64,000 nt of DNA from Bursaphelenchus xylophilus. Lineage: Eukaryota > Nematoda > Chromadorea > Rhabditida > Aphelenchoididae. The position numbers and the translations under genes are program-made. The stretch is taken from assembly GCA_904066235.2 (NCBI GenBank), contig CAJFCV020000006.1, forward strand, positions 11,346,001 to 11,410,000, given 5' to 3'. Shown here one piece after another: positions 11,075 through 21,386 of the stretch (position 1 is its first letter; each line of letters begins with the position of its first letter). The notes below the pieces were generated by a model. It saw only the letters and a program-made list of their open reading frames with translations. It had not been told where the DNA came from and made no database searches.

Positions 11075-14015
11075 CTACAGGATGACGCAGGACCTTCGTT
11101 TCTTCTGTTTTGGGGACGTCACGGCTCGGACTGCTTCTTCGAATACCTGAAAATTCAAAATTTATATTACTTTAGACATCCAATGTAACTAGGGTAATAT
11201 CTCAAAGTCCTATCATCAAAATTCCTTGGAATTGCGCCTGTATACTCTAAATAACAGACAAAAAGAACACTAAAAATTTCAGTTCATGCTTTGCAGAGAC
11301 AGCCGAGATATTCAACGATGTTTGCGGTCGAGAGACTATGGAAAATGAGGAGACGGGCAGAGAAAAACAATATTTTGGCTATATCTCCGCCGATTTCAGG
11401 AGGCAAAAATTGATTTTTTGAATATTCAACGTACTCTCCATTACGAATAAAATACCCATTTTAAATTTTCAGAAACCGCCAAAAAATTAAAATTTTTGCA
11501 TTTTTCAACCTAAAAATCTCAATTTATTTTGCAAAGCACTAAAAAGTCTCCCAAATGGCTTCAAAAATTCTTATTTTAATTCCCACCAAATCTCATCTAA
11601 ATCCATCAACAAAATTTTCAAAAAAAAATAAAAAATATCGACTCAAAAATATCCGAAAAAATCGAATTTTAGTTTCATTACTCGTTCACAAAGTCGCTGA
11701 AGTGATTTTTGGCGTTTGCACTGTGCGAAAAAAGTCAAGGTGCGAGCGACAGCCGCAAGAACCTATTGCACGGTGAAAAAAGCATGAAACTTCACAGTGC
11801 AAAGTGAAACTTTGTTTTCGCACAGTGCATGTCGCGAAAATAAAATCACTCCAGCGACTTTGTGAACGGGTAATGAAACTAAAATTTGATTTTTTTCGGA
11901 TATTTTTGAGTCGATATTTTTAATTTTTTTTTTTGAAAATTTTGTTGATAGATTTAGCTGACATTTGGTGGAAATTAAAATAATAATTTTTGAAGCCATT
12001 TGGGAGACTTTTTGCTCTTTGCAAAATAAATTGAGGTTTTTTGGTCGAAAAAGGCAAAAATTTTTAATTTTTTGGCGATTTTTGAAAATTTAAAATGGGT
12101 ATTTTATTCATAATGGAGAGTACGTTGACAATTCAAAAAATCAAATTTTTCCTCCTAAAATCGGCAGAGATATAGGCAAAAAAATGTTTTTCTCTACCCG
12201 TCTCCTCATTTTCCATAGTCTCTCGACCGCAAAGATCGTTGAATATCTCGGCTGTCTCTGCAAATCATGAACTAAAATTTTTAGGGTTCTTTTTGTCTGC
12301 CATTTCGAGTATATAGGCGAAATTGAAAGGAATTTTGATGAAGGGTCTTTGAGATATTACTCTAGACCGTTGAATATCTCTTTTTTTAAATATCTCCCCT
12401 TCCACTTACCAATCCCAGGCCCTGTTGCGTCAACGCTGAGCATTCCAACAACCGAACCGCTTTGATTTTATCCGCGACTTTTTGGGCCTCTTTTCTCGTC
12501 ACAAACTGATTCGATTTTGAGTTCGCATTCAGTGCCACTTGAGCTGGATCATCTCTGAGGTCGACTTTCGTCCCCACCAGTACAATTGGGGCTTCCGGGC
12601 AGTAATTCCGGATTTCGGGGACCCATTTCGAGGTGATGTTTGTTAATGAAATCGGGGCCACCACGCTGTAACAGAGGATGAACACGTCGGTTTGGGGGTA
12701 GGAGAGGGGGCGTAGTCGGTCGTAGTCCTCCTGAAAATAATTTAAATTGAATAAAATTGGGATTTTTGAGGAATTCTGAGACATTTTTATATTACACTAG
12801 ACCACCAGGTAAAAAAATAGATAAAAATCAAAATTCCCGGAAAAATTAGGGAAATTTCTATTTTTCCCTAAAACCTCAGGGAATTTCACATACCTCGACC
12901 TTCATTTTAACCTCCAGCGACCTTACTTTACCATCAAAAAATAAAATTTTCCTCAAAAAATACCTAAAAAACTCCGAAATAACAAATTTTTGGCAAAATA
13001 GAGCTCCTTGAAGGCCACTTTCAGTTCATTTACATCGAAAAGCAATCATATAACACCGAGACGTGTCATAAACATAAAAAAAGAAAACTTTTTATTCAAA
13101 AATTCTCACCTGTCCAGCCGTATCCCAAAGTCCAAGATTTACTGAATGCCCATCGACCGTCATCGGTGCCGAGTAGTTGTCAAACCTAAAATTAACATCT
13201 AGTTAGAGTCTTAGAGACATTTACTTAGCTTAATAATTCGAGATTGCTCGAGTTTTAACACATTTTTTATATTACTTTAGAGAAAAATTTAAACAAAACT
13301 TCAACGTATTTTACCTAAAAAATCGTCTTTTTATGACATCATTTGCTTAATTGTTCAATCTATTGCAGCTTTTACAATATTCCGGATATTAAAATTACTT
13401 TTTGTCATCCAAATATCAAGTACAATATAAGTGCCTCGACCTCCAACTTTTAAGTTTCTCAACAACGAAAATTATTATGCAACTCTTTCCTAAAACGTTA
13501 TGGAAGACCTAGAAAACATAAAACTTGACTTTACCGGTCAACTTTCATTTTTACGACCAAAAATTTTCTATGTCATCAAGTGTAATATACCGCAAAAATT
13601 CAACCCCTAAATCATATTTCTCGCATACACAAATCTTCTTAACACCTCAGACCTCCAAAAAATCCATCAAGACCTCTAATACTTGCGCCTTCTTTTCCGC
13701 CAAGTTGATTTTCCTCAACCTTCACCATGAACAACATAAAAAAATCTAAATTTGATCTTTTTCCTGTCTTCAACAGCAATTTTCGGCAAGCGAATGACTT
13801 CAAAATGAAATTTATTTCTATCTCTATCATTTCCCATCACAATTCTTCACATTTTCCACCTAAAACTCAAGAAAAAAATCAAAAAATTCAACTCACACTG
13901 TCGGAACGTATTCTCTTGGGAAGGAGTTCGTCGTGAACGAGATCAACATGCAGGTCTTACCGACCGCTCCATCGCCCACCACCACGCATTTGATCTGCCT
14001 TGAGGGCGCGCTCAT
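11075..14015 (-). CDS. mig-2: Rac/Rho-family small GTPase, MIG-2 homologue
   Basis: Four exons on the minus strand, 14015-13897, 13185-13110, 12730-12410 and 11146-11075, join in frame to about 195 residues. Exon 1 gives [21 protein letters not shown] (P-loop) and the switch I start YVPTV; exon 2 gives [12 protein letters not shown] and DTAGQ; exon 3 gives [16 protein letters not shown], the guanine-specificity motif TKVDL and ECSALTQQG; exon 4 gives VFEEAV, a basic stretch KQKKRRS and the prenylation box CVIL. A final Leu in the CAAX box predicts geranylgeranylation and membrane anchoring. The start matches the MSxPSRQIKC start I recall for nematode MIG-2; a longer in-frame start at 14126 exists but is less likely. 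MIG-2 proteins control cell and axon migration through actin. The final intron is 1.26 kb because of a palindromic insertion. Confidence 0.93.
11266..12345. repeat. 1.1-kb palindrome inside the last mig-2 intron
   Basis: The left arm runs from about CTCATGCTTTGCAGAGACAGCCG to TCACTGTGCGAAAAAAG and the right arm repeats it inverted, ending GCAAATCATGAACT. Matching landmarks include TTCAAAAATTCTTATTTTAAT against its complement near 11985 and CCATTACGAATAAAATACCC against its complement near 12110. The centre (11720-11830) carries GCACTGTGCGAAAA / CACAGTGCAAAGTG words related to the array at 52815-53455. It lies wholly between splice sites, so pre-mRNA could fold into a long hairpin. Confidence 0.8.
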
Positions 14016-15326
14016 GATCTGGAATCCGACCTGCGGCGATGGGATTGCACTGTGCGGCGAGAAGTTTTGCGACCGACTAAACGCCCTCGAATAGCGGAAC
14101 GAACTCGGCGGTAGGGATGTGTCCACGTACAGTGGGTGGTACTGGGACGAGGCCGACGAATGGGGATGGGTGTAAACGGTCGAAGTGGAGCACTAAAAAT
14201 CGGATATTGTAGTAGGTAAGAGGGAGATGAAAAAACGTCCAGAACTCTCAATTTTCCTCGAGATCATGGTAAAATACGGTAACTAAATTCCAACTAGGAT
14301 TATAGAAAAAATATTAGAGCGGTTTCTCACATCAGAACATCATTTTTTAAACCAAAAACAAAAAATTTTATATTACACTAGACAATTTTGGTCGCAAATC
14401 AAAAATTCTCCTCTGATAAAGGTAAAATACGGTCTGTCACTGATCCCTAACATATTTCAGAGCAGTTCACAACTAAAAACCGTCAAAAAATCAATTTTAT
14501 AATTTAAAATCATCAAAAAACGCCGCAAAATCACCCCAAAAGTCCCAATTTCGCCAAATAAATCTTCATTTTGACCTTTGCCACTGAAAAAAAGTGTTCT
14601 CAAAGAATCTTCGGACATTTCCCAGCCGTTAAAAGCAGAGGGGCAACCTTCACAGAGAGAGAAAAAATGATGGTCTCTGATTCATTGGGTCCAGTCATTC
14701 CGAAACAGAAAATCCGACCATTTTCATGAATAAAACAGTAGCTGACTGTATGCGAAATCGTTGCCAATGTTGCCAAAATTATTTATCAAACATAATTCAG
14801 TCATTTCTCAGGATAAAAATCATTATTTTGACCTTTTTTATGAGAAAACCCGAGGTTTTCGAGGAAATTTTCGATTTTTTTGCAAAATAATATAATATAT
14901 TGAAGAAAACCCTAGTCAATTCGCTATTAAAATACACCACAGACCCTAACCAACTAGGCTATCATCAATTGCCAAAGTTTTTATTCAAAATATCATCAAT
15001 TTTTTGCGAAAAGTCATCAAAATCATCATGAATAATATAAATAATGTCAAAAGAGGGTAAAAAAAGGCAAATTGATGGGGGAAAGTTTCAACAAATGGCA
15101 TCTAAATACTCTAACTAACCTTTTTTCATTATCATAACCCCGCTTTCGAGTTGAAAAAATTTTGAAAATTTCAAAACTTAAAAAAAAATTTTTTGTTTGC
15201 TCACTCCAAAATTTTCTTCTTCATTTTCCAGCCCTGACTAATCGCCACCATTAGTCCGGACCAACTGTTTTTGGCGTTTTTCAAAAAAAAATTTCGTTGT
15301 AAAGTAAATTCAAAAAATTCGGAGCT
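14016..15326. other. Upstream region of mig-2, AT-rich, no gene seen
   Basis: Likely holds promoter or outron sequence of mig-2. A copy of the recurrent motif (TATATTACACTAGAC, reverse orientation) is at 14368-14383. A frame reads upstream of the chosen mig-2 start to 14126 and could encode an N-terminal extension or be untranslated. Nothing else could be supported. Confidence 0.4.
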
Positions 15327-16016
15327 GTTGTTTGGATGCCAGGAAAAGAATTTTGACGGGGAATCTGGGATATTGTGGGATTTTGAGACATTTTGAGAGG
15401 AAATTTTGGGATCAAACCGGGATTTTTTGAAAATTCATTTTAAAAATTGGTTCAAACTTAATTTTATGGACAAAAAAAATATCAAAAATTATTTTACAAG
15501 GTCTATCCCGTCTTTATATTAGGTCGTCCAGAAAGTTCGTTCGTTTTTTACATTGCTTTGCTTTACAAGGATTGTTTGTTGCTTGGCAAAGGGTATATAT
15601 TTATTTGGTACAGCTTTTTCTCCTCTAGAAAACTGTGTCTTTAGTTTTTTTTTTGAAAATTTAATTCTTCATTATTTTTTGGGCTCAGAAGAACTAAAAA
15701 CACAGTTTTGTAGAGGAGAAAAAGCTGTATCAAATAAATATATTCCCTTTGCCAAAGAACAAACAATCCTTGTAAAACAAAGAAATGTAAAAAACGAACG
15801 AACTTTCTGGACGACCTAATATATATAGGCGTGATAGACCTTGTAAAACTATTTTTAATTATTTTTTTGTCCATAAAATTAAGTTTGAACCAATTTTTAA
15901 AACGAATGTTCAAAAAATCCCGGTTTGATCCCAAAATTTCCCCTCAAAATGTCTCAAAATCTCAGATTGGCCCAGACTCCCCGTCATAATTCATTTCCTA
16001 GCTTCCAAACAGACCT
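15327..16016. repeat. 0.7-kb palindrome with a mariner-type MITE at its centre
   Basis: Left arm words such as TTTGGATGCCAGGAAAAGAATT, GAGACATTTTGAGAGGAAAT and CAAACTTAATTTTATGGAC reappear inverted between about 15845 and 16010. The arms flank the separate element at 15519-15819, so either that insertion sits at the symmetry centre or it created the loop. Confidence 0.75.
15519..15819. mobile_element. 301-bp palindromic mariner-type MITE
   Basis: Ends are TTAGGTCGTCCAGAAAGTTC and its complement, flanked by TA at 15517-15518 and 15820-15821. The two halves are near-complete complements, with a GGCAAAGG-ATATA core word in each. A related decayed end lies near 55860-55900 (GAACGAACTTTCTGGAAGAC). 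TTAGG-type ends and the TA target fit mobilisation by a mariner transposase. Confidence 0.85.
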
Positions 16017-16264
16017 TGTAAAATAATTTTTAATTATTTTTTTGTCCATAAAATCATATTTGAACCAATTTTTAAAATGACTCTACTTTCTGGACGACCT
16101 AATACAACACAACTTTTTCTCAATAACCCGATTTTTCTTGGAAAAATAAAAATTTTTCCAAAAAATATCCAAAAAATCGCAAAATTCCGCGAAAAGTGTC
16201 AAAATTCCCACCCAAAACAATGGTCTATGTGCAAATAAATAATTAAAAGAGTTTTTGGAGCAAA

Positions 16265-16510
16265 AAACCCGAGAGAATGGTCAACGGAGAGCCAGGGTGG
16301 AGGGCAGAAAGAAGACGAATGTCCTTCAAAAAGCCGTTCGAACCCAGCCCCGGCGAAAAAAGAGCGCACAGACCGGGCCCGCGACGACCTTCGTTCCTCG
16401 CTTTATTTTGCGGTAAAATCAACGCACTGGATGATATCTGTTCGTTTCTGAGCAAATACAGCGCCCAGATTAATTGGGTGCAGGCCGAAACGTCTAGTGT
16501 AATATAAATA
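16265..16510. other. GC-richer unique island, possible undetected exon or regulatory region
   Basis: This 240-bp stretch stands out from its AT-rich repeat surroundings and does not recur in the window. The plus strand is open from 16277 to 16507 (76 codons, Arg/Pro rich, ending WVQAETSSVI), but nothing in it is recognisable, and splice partners are unclear. The recurrent CTAGTGTAATATAA motif ends it at 16494. It may be a non-coding exon or enhancer; coding status is unproven. Confidence 0.3.
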
Positions 16511-16737
16511 GGGAGGGAATTTTGGGGGGAAACGAAAAGAAAAAGTCTTCTGGGACCAAAACAAACCGTTTTACATCCCAGGAAATTCTTTTACTCTATG
16601 TTCTCCATCAAAATTTCAAAGATTTTGACATTGATAATATAAGTTTTGCGGAAATTTTAGAAAAAAATGGATAATATAGGTTGCTAAACACTATTTTAAA
16701 TTCAGAATGGAGCTTTTAAGACCTATCCCACTAGAAT

Positions 16738-17968
16738 TTTCGTTCTCGGAGGATAGGTTACCCCTAATAAATAGGTTACCCCAGCGGATAGGTTACCCCA
16801 CCGGATAGGTTACCCCAAGTTTCGGATAGGTAACCTCGGAGGATAGGTTACCCCACGGATAGGTTACCTCGGAGGATAGGTTACCCCGAGGATAGGTTAC
16901 CTGAAAAAAAAAATTTTTTTGAAATGTTTTCGCTTCGGGACTTGGAAAAAAAGGATTTTTTGTGAAATTTGAAAAAATTTTGAAATGTTTTCGCTTCGGG
17001 AGTTGGAAAAAAAGGATTTTTTGTGAAAATTGAAAAGAATTTGAAACGTTTTCGCTTCGGGAGTTGAAAAAAAGGATTTTTTGTGAAATTTGAAAAAAAT
17101 TGAAGTGTTTTCGCTTCGGGACTGGAAAAAAAAGAATTTTTTGGAAAACTCAACAAAATTTTTTAATCTTTTCGCATCGGAAGTAGAAAAAAAGGGTGTG
17201 TGAATGAATATTAACTTTGGTGCCGCCAGCACTAAAATTTTGTCTAAAATCAATGGTACCACCTGGTACTATATAGTACCACGTGTTTTTGGGCTCTACT
17301 AAGCACCAAACCATCACCATTACTGCCTTACGGCCAAATTTTCACTTCTCACAAAACAGTACCAGTTGGTACTATATAGTACCAAGTGTTAAAACGTGTT
17401 TTTGGGTTCTACTACGCACCAAACCAACGCCATTACCGCCTTACGGCCAAATTTGCACCTCGTACTAAATAGTACCAGTTAGTACTATTTAGTACCAAGT
17501 GTTAAAAATGTGTTTTTTAAGCAGTACTAGGCACCAAAACAACACCATTAACGTCTAAAAGTGTTATAAGTCGAAAAAATTTCAAAAAGAATCCCTAAAG
17601 GTAGTAAAGTAACAGAAACCCAGTTTTCATATTCAGTCAGTTCATACTCAGTCAGCTCGAAAAAATTTCAAATTTTATTCAAATTTCACAAAAAATCCTT
17701 CTTTTTAAACTCCCGAAGCGAAAACATTTAAAAAAATTTTCAATTTTCACAAAAAATCCTTCTTTTTACTCTCCCGAAGCGAAAACATTTCAAAAAAAAA
17801 TTTTTTTCTTTTTTTGGTAAGGGGTAACATATCCGTGGAGTAACCTATCCGGTGGGGTAACCTATCCGTGGGGTAACCTATCCGGTGGGGTAACCTATCC
17901 TCCGAGTTACGTGTTTTTTGGGGTAACCTATCCGGTGGGTAACCTATCCTCGGGGTAACCTATCCTCC
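16738..17968. repeat. 1.2-kb palindrome built from three kinds of tandem repeat
   Basis: The outer left arm (16745-16905) is about ten variants of GGATAGGTTACCCC; the outer right arm (17815-17968) is the same unit inverted. Inside lies a roughly 61-bp unit with TTTTCGCTTCGGGA and AAAAAGGATTTTTTGTGAAA in about five copies (16918-17180), mirrored at 17640-17810. The centre (17255-17560) has about three units of roughly 120 bp containing AGTACCA-GTGTTA and a TACTATATAGTACC mini-palindrome. No coding potential. Confidence 0.85.
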
Positions 17969-18006
17969 CCAAATCAGAATTTTCGATAAAAAACGAACAT
18001 TTTCTC

Positions 18007-18300
18007 CATGGATAATATAATTTTCACCGAATTTTCTAGAAAAACAGAGTTTACATAAAGCCCTAGGGCCAAAACAATATTTAGAGACCAAAATAAATTG
18101 AATTACCGCCTCTTTTGATTAAAATTGAGACCATTTTTGTCATGGATAATATAATTTTTTGCCAACTTTCGGCCAAAACAGAGTTTATACAAAGCCCTAG
18201 GGCCAAAACAATATTTAAAGACCAAAATAAATTTAATTACCGCCCTTTTTGATTAAAACTGACAACATTTTTTGTCATGGATAATATAATTTTGCGCTCT
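18007..18300. repeat. Tandem array of about 135-bp units headed by ATGGATAATATAATTTT
   Basis: Units begin at about 18007, 18141 and 18276. Each opens CATGGATAATATAATTTT and then shares CAGAGTTTA-A-AAAGCCCTAGGGCC and AAACAATATTTA-AGACCAAA. The unit head resembles the recurrent intronic motif, and the period equals that of the array at 57287-57978. Confidence 0.8.
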
Positions 18301-18755
18301 CACCGACCCAAAACAATGCTCTACCAGCTAGTGAGATTGTCAAATATCCCATTACGTCCTCTTCCAGTCAGCTCGGTCCATTTCCGCTCGTCAAAAAGCC
18401 GGACGACCTATCCGTTTCACTCATCTTCAGCCCCAGACACGCTGACTTTTTGCAAAAACGTGACTCATCGCCCGCCTAAAACAACCTTTTCCCGCCGCTA
18501 CAACATCCCATTCGCATCAACAGCCCCAGATTTAATGGATTCGAAAGCCTGTGGGGTGATTAAAATGCAAATCCGCCCACTTCCATTGAGCCGATATTAT
18601 TTTAGGTAAACGCGACGCAATTGCTCGCTCTAGCATCTGTTTCAGCGCGCCATCCGAGCCATTACCCACTTCCACAGGCCTTGAAACATTTTCGGACAGC
18701 CATTTCGCAAGGTTTGAGGCCCAAAATTGCGCGTATTTTGAAATTGCACTCATTT
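18300..18755. other. Unique GC-richer segment with unassigned open frames
   Basis: The plus strand is open at 18277-18609 and the minus strand at 18753-18532 (starting MSAISKYAQFW and continuing NVSRPVEVGNGSDGALKQML). Neither protein is recognisable. The segment is not repetitive within the window and is richer in GC than its flanks, which is compatible with an exon, but no convincing splice structure was found. Confidence 0.25.
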
Positions 18756-19284
18756 TTGGTGGGTCGGGCCAAGTTATGAGTCATTAGACAGCAATTAGCG
18801 CCCTGTTTTGGATGGGAGAGGAGAAAAAAATCTCGAGAATGAATGGCTAATGAGAACGCGAAGTGCTTTTCGGCGTTTAGAATTTCAAAAATCCCGACTT
18901 TGCGAGAAATTATATTACTTTAGGTGTTGAAGTAGGAAAAATGGTTTTTACGAGCGGAAACTGGACGAGATGTGGAGAAATTATGACTGTTCGGGTAAAG
19001 ATGGTTCTATTGCAGAGAACAGAAAGTATTTGCCGGGTTTTAACGTCACAAATTAGCCTTTGCAAGAGTAAAAACAGAGTTAGGCATCTAAACCATCGAG
19101 ACATCGATTTTGGAAGTAAAAATTGAATGAAAAGTTCATGTTTTTCCTGCTACCTACATGAACCAGACCATAATTCAGCTGAACATAGCAGTTTCCCGGT
19201 AATACAACCCTGATTCACTCGACATTACATCAAATATTATAGTAGACCACCTAAATCCTAAAAACTCAAAAATCCAAAAGAAAA

Positions 19285-19390
19285 CTCACGTTTAACTGGT
19301 CCGAATCGTCCTCCATTTCCATCCAGCTGTCTCCAGACGTCTCGTAATCAAATTCGCACCACAAGAGGCCCGTTCCGATCTGATTCCTGG
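19285..19390 (-). CDS. Possible isolated exon of an unidentified gene
   Basis: On the minus strand an acceptor-like CCCAG near 19387 is followed by an open stretch reading NQIGTGLLWCEFDYETSGDS and then WMEMEDDSDQLN, which ends at a good donor (AACGTGAGT, near 19287). The composition looks protein-like (acidic, Trp-containing), and the splice sites agree with the frame, but I cannot identify the family or the neighbouring exons. The next unique coding-like material on this strand is at 18753-18532. Confidence 0.35.
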
Positions 19391-19584
19391 GTCAAACAAA
19401 GCAGCCCCACACACCCCGACCGCAAAACATCCGTTATCAGTGTCAAAATCAAACTCCGCCGGTCAACCCAGCTGAAGGACTAGGCGGGTGCTACAGAAGA
19501 CGGTCGATGGGCACTTTGGAAGTCCACGAAATTTTAGGAAACAACAATAAGGGAAGAGTTGACTCATCCCGAAATGATGGTGTA

Positions 19585-20806
19585 CACAGCGGACCCAAAT
19601 TGACTTATAAAGACATATAACGACTTATATGAACAGATAATGACTTATAAGTCAAAATAACGTCAAAAGAGGAGGGGCTTATTTCTCTTTACTTATAAAA
19701 ACAAATAAGAACTTATAATAACAAATAAGTTCCTTGCAAAGAAAACTTTTGAGCGCCAAATACGCTTTTTGCTTTGTGCACGCGTGAGCTGGACTTGTGA
19801 AATTCTAAGTTTTTGGAACGTCGCGACGTATTTCTACCTTGGATCGATCAAAGTAAGGTGCTTTTAATCAGCCTTTTTTTGTTTTGCAAGAGTTTAGAGT
19901 GTTTAGATGAAAAGTCCCGAACGTAATAGCCTTTCCGTGCAGGGAGCATGCCAGCCTGAAGAAGATCCATCCCCAGAAGATGTATAAACATGCACGATCA
20001 ACCAACGGATTGCTAAAGGATCCATTTGCTCAATTTTGGTAGGTGTTTTTTTAACTGTTTTCCACATTTCAGAGGTCTCGAAAAAACTTCAAGACAAAGT
20101 TTTGTTATATTGTACTAGGTCCAGGTGAACCCGTTGGGTTTTAGATAACTACAAAAATGGTCATGGAGGAATCCAATGGACAATGTATACACGATGAATA
20201 GAAAGATGACATCCGGTAGCTTGAGGTATGGTTGATAGCATTCACCTGGACCTAGTACAATATCGCAAATTTCATGTCTAAAAATTTTTCTGCCAGAAAC
20301 CTTTTAGGCACTTCAAATTCATCTGTTTTACTGTTAGTATGTAACGCATAAAAAATTGAGTTTAAGCCGAACTCATATTATAGTTTCCCGAAAAAAAAAC
20401 TTTTTTCTAATATCTCCAAATATTTTCAGTGAAACCAGAAGCATTAGAAGCAATAATATACATCTACGGCCGCCTACAGAAGCGACGAACGCCCCATCAA
20501 AAAATCTCACAATCAGGTCCTTCGTGCATTGAAGTCTTATTCTACTTGTGCCGCTTAATTGTTTGAGTTATAGATTGAAATAAATCTTCATTTTTTTGCA
20601 CGGTGCGGTTATAAATAAAATGACTTATAAAAACATATATGAAATTATAAGTCAATTCAACAAGAGCGCATAGAGAACCCTTATAAAATCATATATGAAC
20701 ATATAAGTCATTTAAAATGACTTATAAGAACAGATAATGACTTATAAAAAAATCATTTCATTATAAGTCATTATATGTTTTTATAAGTCAATTTGGGTCC
20801 GCTGTG
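19585..20806. mobile_element. TA-flanked 1.2-kb inverted-repeat element with a small possible spliced ORF
   Basis: Ends are CACAGCGGACCCAAATTGAC and its complement with TA outside (19583-19584 and 20807-20808). Just inside both ends are repeats of GACTTATAA-type words. The interior has two exon-like blocks on the plus strand. The first, after TTTCCGTGCAG near 19940, reads EHASLKKIHPQKMYKHARST and NGLLKDPFAQF to a donor near 20040. The second, after TTTTCAG near 20429, continues in frame to a stop near 20550. A smaller MITE (20116-20254) lies between them. The ORF is unlike any transposase I know. Confidence 0.75.
20116..20254. mobile_element. 139-bp MITE nested in the 19585-20806 element
   Basis: Ends TAGGTCCAGGTGAA and TTCACCTGGACCTA are inverted, and the symmetry extends outward through ATATTGTAC on both sides. 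That extension (CTAGTACAATAT) matches the recurrent intronic motif, which may therefore derive from the ends of this family or be its preferred target. Confidence 0.6.
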
Positions 20807-21386
20807 TAATCTCAGGGCCGCAATGCGATGAAATGAGCCGGAATGATGTCAAATTTCAGTGAGAGAGCTTTGCTTTTCCTGCGAGGAAGGTTTAAACATC
20901 CCCGACTAAAAAACTCACTTTTAACACATCAAAAAACATCACACATCTAGTATAATATACAAATTCAAGAAAATCTTATAACAAGCGTTAAATGGATGTT
21001 TATGTGCTTCAATAAACATCCCTCTAACATCAGTAGACCTAATTTTAGTCACCTCTCTCGCGCGTCGTCGTACTTTACAGTAGGAACCTTGTACTAGAGG
21101 AAGACTTGACCTGTTGAGTGCGAGACTTGACCCAAACGAAATTTGTGCGCCATTTTCGGGCTTGATGCAGAATTTTTTGTTGTGAAAGTGTTGTTATTGT
21201 TCCTCACTCATTCCTGAATAATAATCTAGATTATTTAATTTTAAGGTGAGCTTTGAATTTAGTTTAGACATTAATTTAGGTAATACTTCAGAAGAATCGA
21301 GTTTAGGTAGCTTTCTGTTGGGGAAATCTGTTTGGTTGTTCGTAAAATACGCTTTCTCTACTTGACATTGCTTTTTTCAGAATAAA
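20807..21386. promoter_or_regulatory. Upstream region of the cyclophilin gene, with likely trans-splice acceptor
   Basis: Largely unique sequence. It contains a motif copy (CTAGTATAATATA, 20947-20960) and, directly before the cyclophilin ATG, TTTTTTCAGAATAAAATG, where the AG at 21379-21380 is a good candidate spliced-leader acceptor. No TATA box or other promoter element can be claimed. Confidence 0.45.

Noticed and set aside
13893..14126. N-terminal extension of mig-2 from 14126
   Set aside because: The downstream ATG at 14015 gives the MSxPSRQIKC start expected for MIG-2 and a normal 195-residue length.
16738..17968. The GGATAGGTTACCCC arrays as telomeric or CRISPR-like repeats
   Set aside because: The unit is not the nematode telomere TTAGGC, the spacers are not unique and of fixed length, and the genome is eukaryotic.
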